Positions 1 to 7,718 of a stretch of 55,802 nucleotides of DNA are shown one piece after another. This DNA is from Neisseria sp. MVDL19-042950 (GTDB taxonomy: Bacteria > Pseudomonadota > Gammaproteobacteria > Burkholderiales > Neisseriaceae): assembly GCF_030504625.1 (NCBI RefSeq), contig NZ_JAUKWH010000014.1:1-55802 (forward strand), in the 5' to 3' direction. The number at the start of each line of letters is the position of its first letter. The stretch's first letter is position 1. The notes under the pieces are model-generated. The model worked only from the letters and a program-made list of their open reading frames with translations. It searched no databases and had not been told where the DNA came from. The position numbers and the translations under genes are program-made.

Positions 1-441
1 TTTTTTACCGCTCTTTATCAACCGGCTTCATCTACAGCTCAAATTCAAACTAAATTAATCTAAAAGCCAAATAAAATACCTGATTTTCATAATTTTAAAA
101 TTACTCAATAAAATTAAAAAGTCTTTACAGCCTGCGTAAAATTTAATTCTACAAATATTTAAATATCAGCTTTTTAAAACCAGCTTATTACAGGTTTCCT
201 CTATTCTATTTTTTATTTTTTGCTTACTGATTTGATTGCTTGCTCTTTTATTTCGGATAGATTAAATTCTATTACATAAAGTGATTTATTTCACACCGCC
301 AAGTACACAAAGGCTTGAGAAAAACTGAGAGAGAAATCGTAATTTGTATTTGTTCGCATGTTAAGAAGGCCGTCTTAAAATATCTTAAGACGGCCTTCTT
401 AACATGCGAACAAATCAATCACTACGAGGAAAATGTTATTG
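1..441. other. AT-rich intergenic region with one long palindrome
   Basis: I see no credible gene in this AT-rich stretch. Its one clear structure is the perfect palindrome at 348-415, listed separately. It lies downstream of the minus-strand ypjD-like gene, so that palindrome may end its transcript. Confidence 0.6.
348..415. terminator. Perfect 31-bp inverted repeat with DUS-like core
   Basis: The arms 348-378 and 385-415 are perfect reverse complements around a 6-nt loop. Inside each arm is AAGGCCGTCTTAA, which departs from the DUS only at the final GAA. It lies 27 bases beyond the stop of the minus-strand ypjD-like gene and probably acts as its terminator. The arms are much longer than the usual DUS-pair hairpins of this window. 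Confidence 0.6.
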
Positions 442-1248
442 TTACTTATGTAACACTACTTCTAATACAAATTTACTACCAATATATGCAAGCAACAGGC
501 TGATAAAACCAATTATCGTCCAAACTGCTGCTTTTTTACCTCTCCATGCAGTCATACTGTGGTTTAACAATAAACTGCCATAAATCAGCCATGACAATAC
601 GCCAAACACTGTTTTATGAGTAAATGATACCGGCCTGCCAAATACAGCCTCTGCAAAAAACGTACCGCTCACAACGGAATAAGTTAAAAGCATGAACCCT
701 GCCCACATGCCTTGAAACATCAATTTTTCCAGACTGAGCAATGGCGGTAAGAATGAGACGAGCGGCGAGAATCTTCTTTTATGCAGGTCGTGATTCAACA
801 ATAAAATCAACACTGCCAACAAAGTCACTATACCAAATAGCCCATAAGCCAATAATGAAGTACCGATATGCAACATAAATGGCCAGTCGCTGATTTGATA
901 ACCGATAAATTTACCCGGAAACACCAAACCAAGTAATAAAGACAAAGCGGCGCAAGGATATAGCAATAACTGCAACCCTCTCAGGCAGTAAAAAAAACTA
1001 CCCATCCAATACATCATCAGCATCAACCACACAATCAAGCTGATTGAATATCCGAATCCCATTATCAAAACTTGATCTTGCAGCACCGGTAAAAACAATA
1101 CCGCTCCATGTGCAATTAATGCCGGCGCAAGTATACCCAGCTCGGTTTTTAACGGATATGGTTTGTCGTTACGCTTTTTGTGATGCAGCCATACAAACCC
1201 TGCCAGCCCGGCATACACTAACATGAGGCAAATCAATATATATGGCAT
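442..1248 (-). CDS. ypjD: Cytochrome c assembly/CcsA-HemX family membrane protein (YpjD-like)
   Basis: This 268-aa protein is almost entirely hydrophobic, with about eight membrane segments. The fifth to seventh (roughly residues 125-240) contain the WPFMLHIGTSLLAYGLFG and FAEAVFG patterns typical of the CcsA/HemX/YpjD cytochrome c assembly family. It lies back to back with ffh, the same arrangement as ypjD-ffh in many gammaproteobacteria, which supports the name. Family members are inner-membrane proteins related to heme handling. The exact role of the YpjD branch is not settled, and nothing here fixes a substrate. The ATG at 1248 is the natural start, and the gene ends near the palindrome at 348-415. 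Confidence 0.85.
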   Translation of the reverse strand: MPYILICLMLVYAGLAGFVWLHHKKRNDKPYPLKTELGILAPALIAHGAVLFLPVLQDQVLIMGFGYSISLIVWLMLMMYWMGSFFYCLRGLQLLLYPCAALSLLLGLVFPGKFIGYQISDWPFMLHIGTSLLAYGLFGIVTLLAVLILLLNHDLHKRRFSPLVSFLPPLLSLEKLMFQGMWAGFMLLTYSVVSGTFFAEAVFGRPVSFTHKTVFGVLSWLIYGSLLLNHSMTAWRGKKAAVWTIIGFISLLLAYIGSKFVLEVVLHK

Positions 1249-1369
1249 GACAAACTTTCTTATTTATCTTATGTGTACATATTCATCAACGCACACGTGG
1301 TGTAAAATGTAACAATTTTATCAAATAACGTCCGATTCGGGCAGCTATTCTCAATTATCAAGGATACGC

Positions 1370-2740
1370 ATGTTAGACAACTTAACCAACCGCTTCAGTA
1401 ATATACTGAAAAATATCCGCGGCCAAGCCAAATTAACTGAAGACAATATTAAAGATGCCTTACGGGAAGTACGCCTCGCGTTGCTTGAAGCTGACGTTGC
1501 CCTGCCTGTTGTTAAAGAATTTATCAATAACGTCAAAGAAAAAGCCCTTGGTCAAGAAATTACCGGCAGCCTCACTCCCGACCAAGCGTTTATCGGCGTT
1601 GTAAATAATGCACTCATAGAATTGATGGGCAAGGAAAACAGCACACTAAACTTGGCCGTATCACCGCCTGCCGTTATTTTGATGGCCGGCTTACAGGGTG
1701 CCGGTAAAACAACTACCGTTGGCAAATTATCCAGCCTATTGAAAAATAACCAAAAGAAGAAAATTCTAGTTGTTTCTGCCGACGTTTACCGCCCTGCCGC
1801 TATTGAGCAACTGAAATTACTTGCAGAACAAGTAGGCGTAGATTTTTTCCCGTCCAATACAGGCCAACAGCCTGTTGAAATTGCAAAAGCCGCCGTAGAC
1901 CATGCCAAACGGCATTTCTATGACGTATTGATGGTCGATACCGCAGGCCGTCTGGCAATTGACGAAGAAATGATGAACGAAGTTAAAGCCCTGCATGCAG
2001 CAGTTAACCCAGTTGAAACACTGTTCGTTGTCGATGCCATGCTCGGCCAAGATGCCGTGAATACCGCCCAAGCCTTTAACGAAGCTTTGCCGCTAACCGG
2101 TGTGGTTTTGACCAAAATGGATGGCGACTCACGCGGCGGTGCAGCATTATCCGTACGCCAAGTAACCGGAAAACCGATTAAATTTATTGGCGTAGGCGAA
2201 AAAATCAGCGGCCTCGAGCCCTTTTATCCCGACCGCATTGCCAGCCGCATCCTCGGCATGGGCGACGTATTGAGCCTCATCGAAGACGTACAAAAAGGCA
2301 TTGACGAAGAAGCCGCCGCTAAAATGGCGAAAAAGCTGCATAAAGGCAAAGGCTTTGACCTCAACGACTTCAAAGAACAAATCCAACAAATGCGCAATAT
2401 GGGCGGGCTGGAAAACCTGATGTCGAAAATGCCGGGCGAACTGGGCCAACTTTCCAAACAGATCCCCGAAGGCACGGCGGAAAAAGCAATGGGGCATGTC
2501 GAGGCCATCATCAACTCCATGACTCCTAAAGAACGTGCCAATCCGGCATTGATCAAAGCAAGCCGCAAACGCCGCATTGCAGAAGGCTCAGGCACTTCGG
2601 TGCAAGAAGTTAACAAAATGCTTAAGCAGTTTGAACAATCACAACAGATGATGAAAATGTTTAGTGGCAAAGGCATGGCCAAACTGATGCGCATGGCAAA
2701 AGGAATGAAGGGAATGAAAGGCATGTTCCCCGGCTTGTAA
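1370..2740 (+). CDS. ffh: Signal recognition particle protein Ffh
   Basis: Ffh is the SRP GTPase. It binds 4.5S RNA and the signal sequences of nascent inner-membrane proteins and delivers ribosomes to FtsY. At 456 aa it has the usual length. An N-terminal helical bundle is followed by the G domain, with the P-loop GLQGAGKTT at about 107-115, then DTAGRL, and TKMDGDSRGGAALS. A methionine-rich M domain ends in repeated KGMKGM motifs. The 4.5S RNA gene is not in this window. The gene is followed by a DUS-pair terminator and then the CRISPR array. Confidence 0.98.
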   Translation: MLDNLTNRFSNILKNIRGQAKLTEDNIKDALREVRLALLEADVALPVVKEFINNVKEKALGQEITGSLTPDQAFIGVVNNALIELMGKENSTLNLAVSPPAVILMAGLQGAGKTTTVGKLSSLLKNNQKKKILVVSADVYRPAAIEQLKLLAEQVGVDFFPSNTGQQPVEIAKAAVDHAKRHFYDVLMVDTAGRLAIDEEMMNEVKALHAAVNPVETLFVVDAMLGQDAVNTAQAFNEALPLTGVVLTKMDGDSRGGAALSVRQVTGKPIKFIGVGEKISGLEPFYPDRIASRILGMGDVLSLIEDVQKGIDEEAAAKMAKKLHKGKGFDLNDFKEQIQQMRNMGGLENLMSKMPGELGQLSKQIPEGTAEKAMGHVEAIINSMTPKERANPALIKASRKRRIAEGSGTSVQEVNKMLKQFEQSQQMMKMFSGKGMAKLMRMAKGMKGMKGMFPGL

Positions 2741-2790
2741 TTTCAATTCGTCTGCTAAAGTACTTTCTACTTTACTGATTAAACAGAAAC

Positions 2791-2826
2791 AAGGCCGTCT
2801 GAAAAAATGTTTTCAGACGGCCTTTT
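2791..2826 (+). terminator. DUS-pair terminator after ffh
   Basis: AAGGCCGTCTGAAAA and its reverse complement TTTTCAGACGGCCTT flank a short loop and are followed by T-rich sequence, 50 bases after the ffh stop. Inverted DUS pairs commonly serve as rho-independent terminators in Neisseria. Confidence 0.85.
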
Positions 2827-2913
2827 CTATAGGAGTTGCTGAACTATCTAAACAGAACAGCTTAGACAGAACTGATAGAGTTGATTTAGATATGAGTTTT
2901 GTTTGATTGTAAT

Positions 2914-3079
2914 ATTTCAATGCACAATCGCCCGAAGGTGGCTGAGCCGATAATCTGTTTTGATTCGCATGGCCGATTTGTTTCAACACACAGCCGCCCG
3001 AAGGCGGCTGACAGGCATTCTCAGATGAAGACCGTAACGGTGTGGCCGTTTCAACACACAGCCGCCCGAAGGCGGCTGA
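2914..3079 (-). CRISPR. Type I-C CRISPR array, three 32-nt repeats and two spacers
   Basis: Repeats lie at 2914-2945, 2980-3011 and 3048-3079. The last two are identical; read on the minus strand they contain the hairpin CAGCCGCC-TTCG-GGCGGCTG and end in TTGAAAC, as type I-C repeats do. The first differs at several bases (atttcaatgcacaatcg...), which is expected for the leader-distal repeat. Spacers are 2946-2979 (34 nt) and 3012-3047 (36 nt). Position downstream of cas2 and the repeat orientation both say transcription is on the minus strand, from a leader at 3080-3269. Two spacers is very few and fits the broken cas1. Confidence 0.95.
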
Positions 3080-3269
3080 AGCCTTCTCGGAAACCTTTAT
3101 CCATCAAGGCTTGCTTAGCCCTGATTCGCTAAAGCTCTCCGAAAACGCGAAAAGCGAGTATAACACAGCCTTATTCCGCCACACCCGCTTTCCTAATTTC
3201 CTGATTGTTAAAGAACAATCCTGCATCGCTAATCGCCCCACATTTTCATGAGAACCACGGGTTAGCGAT
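3080..3269 (-). promoter_or_regulatory. CRISPR leader region
   Basis: This is the 190-base gap between the cas2 stop and the leader-proximal repeat. On the minus strand it contains a TATACT -10-like box at 3157-3162, about 80 bases before the first repeat. I could not identify a convincing -35 box. An inverted pair of GCGATTAGCGAT-like words lies close to cas2 and may be an end-of-cas2 structure or an integration-factor site. Confidence 0.55.
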
Positions 3270-3563
3270 TCACACGATCAGCGTATCCTGAAACACATCT
3301 ACCGCTGCCTTCGCACCGTGATGCTCCACCTTGCGCCGCCATTTGCTGCCCAGATGGTAAAAGCGCAGACTGTCGGTTTCGGGCTGGTAAGTATCCAGCA
3401 GCTTGGCCTTCAGTTTTACCCACTGATCAGGCGTTACGTCGCACTCGAATACCGAATATTGCACGCGCACGCCATAGTCCAAACAATGTTTGGCGATGCG
3501 CCGCAACCTCGCCTGCCCTGCCGCGTCTTCCAACGAAATATCATAAGTAATCAACATCAACAC
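3270..3563 (-). CDS. cas2: CRISPR-associated endonuclease Cas2 (type I-C)
   Basis: This 97-aa protein starts MLMLITYDISLEDAAGQARL, with the conserved Asp of the first beta strand at residue 8 and the RLRRIAKHCLDYG helix that follows. Length and sequence fit type I-C Cas2. It pairs with Cas1 in the integrase that adds spacers. Its partner gene just upstream is interrupted, so on its own it should not support acquisition. A long DUS hairpin (3582-3654) sits between cas1 and cas2 and may reduce its expression. Confidence 0.96.
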   Translation of the reverse strand: MLMLITYDISLEDAAGQARLRRIAKHCLDYGVRVQYSVFECDVTPDQWVKLKAKLLDTYQPETDSLRFYHLGSKWRRKVEHHGAKAAVDVFQDTLIV

Positions 3564-3581
3564 ACTATTTCCCCTTATTCA

Positions 3582-3654
3582 TTTTTCAGACAAGCATTTT
3601 CAGACGGCCTTTCGGGTAATCTTTGAGGCCGTCTGAAAATGCCTGTCTGAAAAA
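3582..3654 (-). terminator. Long imperfect hairpin with nested uptake words between cas1 and cas2
   Basis: Arms 3582-3610 and 3626-3654 pair over 28 of 29 bases around a 15-nt loop. Each arm has an AGGCCGTCTGAA uptake word. The right arm also carries TGCCTGTCTGAA (3640-3651), which matches the uptake dialect described for N. wadsworthii. It follows the cas1 stop on the minus strand, so it is probably a terminator or attenuator ahead of cas2. Confidence 0.7.
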
Positions 3655-3655
3655 C

Positions 3656-4732
3656 TCAACGCATCAAAAACGGCGGATATTCCGCCAAATCCCCGCGCAG
3701 ATGCCGCGCCAGCAACATCGCCTGAATATGTGGCAGCAGGCCGATTTCCACTTCCTCCTGCAAAAACGGATGCACAATCTTTTCCTGCTTTTTGCTTTGC
3801 AGCGTTTGAAACAGCAGCTTGCGCGCCTCCGGCTTAATATTCACCGCGCCACCCGCCTTCGTTACAAAATCCTGCGACTTGATTTGCCCGCGGTTAATCA
3901 GGCTCAACACCATCCTGTCCACCCACCACGCGCGGAACTCTTCCAAAATATCCTGCGCCAAACTGTCGCGCCCAGGCCGGTCGGCATGCAGAAAGCCCAC
4001 CTGCGGATCCAAGCCCACACCCTGCAACGCCCCGCTGATGTCCTTGCCCAGCACCGCATACAGAAAAGACAACAGCGCATTCACCCCATCACGCGGCGGG
4101 CGGCGGTTGCGACCGTCAAAATCAAAACCGCTTTTCTCCGCAAGCAAATGCCGGAACACCCCGAAATAACGCGCCGCCGCATCGCCCTCAATCCCGCGAA
4201 CCTTGTCCAAACACTCCGCCCGCTTCAACTGCTGCAAAGAAAAATTCAATGCCGTTACCGCCGCCAGCACCTCCGCATGCTCGCCATGATTGCGCAAACG
4301 CCGCTGCAACACCCGCTTGGCCGACTGAATCTTCGCCGCAATAATATGCCGCGCAATCGGCACAGGATTCTGCTCCGACAACCGATACTGCGCCCGCCGC
4401 AACAACACATTACCACTCTGCCGCCCCTGCAAACGCCCCAAAAACCGCCCATTTTCGGTAAAAAACGCCAAATTCACATTGTTTTCGCCGCAAAACCCCA
4501 TTAAAAAAGGCGACACAAGGGCGAGCCGACCATTCAGGATAGCGCGGAAAAGATGCCATCATGAATGGTCGGCTCGCCCTGATACATTGCCGAAACAAAA
4601 AATATGCCCAATAGCATGCACCGGCAACTGCGCCACCTTCTTTCGCTCCTGCTCCACCACCAGCGTTTCCCGCTCCTTATGCAGATAACTGCCTTGGGTG
4701 TTGATATAGAGCGTGTTTTGCAGCTTGCGCAT
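3656..4732 (-). pseudogene. cas1: cas1 (type I-C), interrupted by a 63-bp palindromic insertion
   Basis: The first part starts at ATG 4732 (MRKLQNTLYINTQ), after a GAGGAG ribosome site, and reads as the N-terminal beta domain of Cas1 up to CFGNVS. It then runs into the insertion 4518-4580, whose TGA stops translation seven codons later. The rest resumes in the same frame from the GTG at 4516 (VSPFLMGFCGENN). It keeps the integrase residues: the Glu of GIEGDAA, the His of FLHADRPGRD and the Asp of LAQDILEEFR. The insertion keeps frame, so readthrough would give a full-length protein with about 21 extra residues. Otherwise the GTG could give a 286-aa fragment lacking the N-terminal domain. I call it a probable loss of function. 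Neighbours are cas2 downstream and the CBASS genes upstream. Confidence 0.9.
4518..4580. mobile_element. 63-bp palindromic MITE-like insertion in cas1
   Basis: Perfect 19-bp terminal inverted repeats (agggcgagccgaccattca at 4518-4536, complement at 4562-4580) flank a 25-bp centre. Removing exactly 63 bases restores the cas1 frame (GNV-S-VSPFLMG). No clear target duplication is visible. It has no coding capacity. I do not recognise it as a Correia element, whose ends are different. Confidence 0.75.
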
Positions 4733-4779
4733 GATAAAAACTCCTCGGATTTTGAGCACACTCTTGGGGATTGGTGCTT

Positions 4780-4791
4780 AGGCTACCTGAA
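4780..4791 (+). other. Eikenella-dialect DNA uptake word
   Basis: AGGCTACCTGAA is the uptake word described for Eikenella, not the AGGCCGTCTGAA used elsewhere in this window. It lies just upstream of cas1. The same 11-base core recurs at 7838-7848, 11575-11585 and 19631-19641, all inside the defence region. Confidence 0.7.
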
Positions 4792-4796
4792 ACATG

Positions 4797-4893
4797 GTAG
4801 GTCGGATTCTTGAATCTAACATTTTTAACATTACCGCAATCATTTGAGAAAAATATCATTTCAAACACTTGTCAGATAAAATATCCGACCTAC
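4797..4893. repeat. Inverted-repeat element between cas1 and the CBASS genes
   Basis: GTAGGTCGGAT (4797-4807) and ATCCGACCTAC (4883-4893) form 11-bp ends around an AT-rich 75-bp core. Similar GTAGGTCGGATTCTTGAATC words are common dispersed repeats in Neisseria (from memory). It may be a small non-coding element or the scar of the CBASS insertion. Confidence 0.5.
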
Positions 4894-4918
4894 GCTGACC
4901 AAAATTATTGAAGAATTT

Positions 4919-5713
4919 CTAGTCAAAAAACTTTCTTAATTCATTTTCAGACCAAACAGGACATTCTTTTTCATAACGCTTTATTTCTTTTACTTTATTA
5001 ACCAGTTTTTCGACCTCTTTTCTTTGATATTGATGCGGCAAATCAAATCTATTCATATTTGTTACAAAATTAAAGAAATAATCTTTTAGACTATTATCTA
5101 AATAAGAAAAACTATAATTTACAATTTTCTCCTCTAACAAAAAAGAACTATATATTTTTGGATATTCAGTATTTACATTCCATCTTTTCATAATCCTAAC
5201 TAAAGGCTTGATTTTATAGTTGCACAACTTATTCTTCTGTATAATCTTATCATTAAATTCAAATGGTGATGTCAATAACCAATCCTGATAATCACTAACT
5301 TTAGATGGTATCTTATAGTTACCACTTTCATACCATTCAGCCTCAATACATGGAACTAATTCAAACTTAATGTGATTTAGCTTTAATACGATAGTAGGAT
5401 TTGATTGATAGATTTCTGAACGTGAGTACCAATATTCAGCAAATTTTCTTATTTTATTTAGGTATGTTTGTGGTTTATATAATTTATCTGAAAACAAAAT
5501 CAATATATCAACATCAGAATTAGAATCATAATTTCTTGGCAGTATGGTTTCTCTGTGGTATGAACCAAATTTCTTCACAAATCCAATATCATCTCCAAAA
5601 TAACTCTTCAAACGATAGTCTAATGTATTAAAAGACCTTCTAATTGAATCTTTTTCTGAATCTCTAATAATTAATTCATCAGCCAAATTATTTAAATATG
5701 AACTTACAGTCAT
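4919..5713 (-). CDS. CD-NTase/SMODS-type nucleotidyltransferase (CBASS-like)
   Basis: This 264-aa protein has the polymerase-beta fold signature of CD-NTases: FGSYHRETILP at about 49-59, the metal-binding pair SDVDILI with Asp67 and Asp69, and a third carboxylate, Glu118, in FELVPC. CD-NTases make cyclic oligonucleotide signals in phage-triggered abortive defence. The exact product cannot be read from sequence. The gene follows the SLATT gene by two bases, so the two form a module of signal synthase and membrane effector. It is visibly far more AT-rich than the flanking cas genes and carries no DUS, which suggests recent acquisition. No Cap2/Cap3 accessory genes are present. A standalone antibiotic-type nucleotidyltransferase is less likely given the SLATT partner. 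Confidence 0.8.
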   Translation of the reverse strand: MTVSSYLNNLADELIIRDSEKDSIRRSFNTLDYRLKSYFGDDIGFVKKFGSYHRETILPRNYDSNSDVDILILFSDKLYKPQTYLNKIRKFAEYWYSRSEIYQSNPTIVLKLNHIKFELVPCIEAEWYESGNYKIPSKVSDYQDWLLTSPFEFNDKIIQKNKLCNYKIKPLVRIMKRWNVNTEYPKIYSSFLLEEKIVNYSFSYLDNSLKDYFFNFVTNMNRFDLPHQYQRKEVEKLVNKVKEIKRYEKECPVWSENELRKFFD

Positions 5714-5715
5714 AA

Positions 5716-6216
5716 TTAATCCTTTTTCTTATCAATACAATAGTCCGCAAACCCTTTTTCTATTTCTGCTCTTGCCTTTTCATATGCAAAATCAGGAATA
5801 ACTAAACTAATAGAATTTAATTCATCTTTTTGCTCTAAAAGTTCATTTACTTGTCTCTCAAATTCATCATCATTAATTAATTTACTTTTTATCTCCTTTA
5901 AGTACCTAGCTTTGTTCTTGATTTTCAAAAAAGAGTTAGCTGAGACTTTATGACTTTCTGCCTTTTTAGAACATTCTAAAAATGTAGTCAATGCTGTTAC
6001 TATTGCCGTAATAATAGCTGCAATTTTTATTGCTATTTCAATTTCAGAAAAGGCCGTTATCCCAGCAATAACAGAGCAAATTACATTAATAATTCCCAGA
6101 GCGTTATACCACCATCTCCACCTATCAGAAGCATTGTAATGCCCCTTCATAGAATACAAAGAATCTTCTTCAATTCTGCTTAATTCATTGTATAAATTAG
6201 TCTTTAAATCACTCAT
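5716..6216 (-). CDS. SLATT-domain two-TM membrane effector
   Basis: This 166-aa protein has a soluble N-terminal helix, then two adjacent hydrophobic segments (about residues 36-57 and 62-82), then a long charged helical tail beginning SKKAESHKVSANSFLKIKNKARYLKEI. This is the layout of SLATT domains, predicted pore-forming effectors linked to cyclic-nucleotide signalling. The start ATG at 6216 has a GAGG site five bases upstream. It lies 32 bases after cas4 and two bases before the nucleotidyltransferase, so both probably ride on the cas transcript. It has low GC, like its partner. The effector role is inferred from family and neighbourhood. Confidence 0.75.
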   Translation of the reverse strand: MSDLKTNLYNELSRIEEDSLYSMKGHYNASDRWRWWYNALGIINVICSVIAGITAFSEIEIAIKIAAIITAIVTALTTFLECSKKAESHKVSANSFLKIKNKARYLKEIKSKLINDDEFERQVNELLEQKDELNSISLVIPDFAYEKARAEIEKGFADYCIDKKKD

Positions 6217-6248
6217 CCTTACCTCATAATTTTGACTAACTGATTATT

Positions 6249-6857
6249 CTAAGTTCTATCAAACAACCCCGCCACATACCCCGCTGACCTATCCCTCTCC
6301 ATCAACTTCGGCTGACAAGCCTCAATCAACGAACAGGTTTTACAGCGTTTACCGTATTCGGGCAGCGGGGTAATGCCGCTTTCCAAAAGCCCGCGCACTT
6401 GTGCGATGGTATCCAGCGTTTCCGCCTTGAGGCCGTCTGAAAACACCACCCGCACACGGTGGCGGGTTTGCATGTACCGCAATGCGCCCTCTGCTATCGC
6501 TTGCCCGGTCATTTCCTCCAAACACAAGGCTTGGGCGCAGAGCTGGATTTCGTCGAACGGTTCGGGCTTGGGTTTGCCGCGTTTGTATTCGACGGGTTTC
6601 AGACGGCCTGTCTGAATATCGCGCTCGACCATATCCAGCACACCGTGCACGCCGAGTTTTTCTGCGGACACATGCACACTGCGCTCGAAACACACGCCCT
6701 TGCGCGTTTCCGGCTTGCCGCCGTCCACACGATCATGCAAAGCACGGCCTTGTGCGGTCAAATAGTTTTCCGCCCATGCTTGCTCGTTATGAATCAAGGC
6801 ACACTGGCGCGGACAAAAAGCGTAGTGTTGCAAGGCGGAGAACGGTATGGAGCGCAT
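6249..6857 (-). CDS. cas4: CRISPR-associated exonuclease Cas4 (type I-C)
   Basis: Cas4 is a RecB-family nuclease that trims prespacers and helps choose the PAM. At 202 aa it shows an N-terminal FCPRQC (Cys15, Cys19) and a C-terminal RCKTCSLIEAC, together supplying the iron-sulfur cluster cysteines. The nuclease core has GVLDMVE and PVEYKRGKP, i.e. the D-x(n)-E-x-K pattern. It starts three bases after cas7. DUS words are embedded in the coding sequence, one of them giving FSDGLKAE. In an undisturbed I-C operon cas1 would follow; here the two CBASS genes intervene. Confidence 0.96.
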   Translation of the reverse strand: MRSIPFSALQHYAFCPRQCALIHNEQAWAENYLTAQGRALHDRVDGGKPETRKGVCFERSVHVSAEKLGVHGVLDMVERDIQTGRLKPVEYKRGKPKPEPFDEIQLCAQALCLEEMTGQAIAEGALRYMQTRHRVRVVFSDGLKAETLDTIAQVRGLLESGITPLPEYGKRCKTCSLIEACQPKLMERDRSAGYVAGLFDRT

Positions 6858-6860
6858 GGT

Positions 6861-7718
6861 TTACAGCAGTTCTTCTACGGTTACACCCTTGAGGCCGTCT
6901 GAATCCACGCTGATGGCGTAATCGCTGAATGCGGCTGCGGGCGTGCCGCTTTCGCCGTGGACGCGCTCGACTTTGACGGCTTCAAACAGTTTATGCGCGG
7001 GTTCGTTGCCGAGTGCGCTGTCGTGTTTGAAGACGATGAGTTTACGGGCGGCCATTTCGCCGCGGGCGGCGGAGCGGTCGTGCTCGAACATGAGCTTTAA
7101 GGCGTTCCACAGCTGTTGCAGGTCTTCATCGGAAAAGCCGGTTTTGGCGGCGAGGTTGGCGGAAACAAAGCCGTGCACGCGGTAGAGGGCGTAGGGGACG
7201 ATGTATTTGCGCCCCATCGTGCGTTCTTTTTCAAGGTCTTTTTCGTTGGTAACGGCCATGCGGGTGATGGAGACTTCCAGCGGCACGATGGGGTCGATGG
7301 ATTGGGCGAAGGCGAGCTGCACGGGGCCGCGCACTTGGCCGCTGTTGACTTCGGTGGTCATTACTGCGCCGAAGGTTCGGATATCAAAGAAGTTTTTGCA
7401 CATCCATGCGGTGATGTCGCGGGCTTTGGCTTCGTCTTTGGGCAGTTTTTTGGCTTCGGGTTCGATGCCGAGGGCTTCATAAGCGCGCTTGTTTTGCAGG
7501 TTGAGCACGCTTTTTTCTTTGACATAAATTTCATAGCCGGGTCGGTTTTCATTTGCCATTTCCACAAAATTGCGGATTTTGCGCTTCAGGCACACATCGG
7601 TTACCAAGCCTTTGCTGGATTCGGGGTCGAGGCGCGGCATATTGCCTGCATCGGGGTCGCCGTTGGTAACGTCGAAGAAAAACACGAACTCATAGCGGTT
7701 TTGGATAGACATTTTCAT
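6861..7718 (-). CDS. cas7: Cascade backbone protein Cas7 (Csd2, type I-C)
   Basis: This 285-aa RAMP protein starts [20 protein letters not shown] and includes [16 protein letters not shown] near the N-terminus, the hallmark of Csd2/Cas7c. Multiple copies coat the crRNA spacer in the interference complex. Its start overlaps the cas8c stop by four bases (ATGA), so translation is probably coupled. The GC-rich coding style and embedded DUS near its end match Neisseria core genes. No damage is seen. Confidence 0.97.
   Translation of the reverse strand: MKMSIQNRYEFVFFFDVTNGDPDAGNMPRLDPESSKGLVTDVCLKRKIRNFVEMANENRPGYEIYVKEKSVLNLQNKRAYEALGIEPEAKKLPKDEAKARDITAWMCKNFFDIRTFGAVMTTEVNSGQVRGPVQLAFAQSIDPIVPLEVSITRMAVTNEKDLEKERTMGRKYIVPYALYRVHGFVSANLAAKTGFSDEDLQQLWNALKLMFEHDRSAARGEMAARKLIVFKHDSALGNEPAHKLFEAVKVERVHGESGTPAAAFSDYAISVDSDGLKGVTVEELL

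Noticed and set aside
2899-3251. Short plus-strand open frames through the CRISPR array
   Set aside because: They are translations of the repeats (HSRPKAA) and not genes.
3623-4504. 293-aa plus-strand open frame opposite cas1
   Set aside because: Arginine/histidine/glutamine-rich antisense reading of GC-rich cas1 with no family resemblance and no ribosome site; a shadow.
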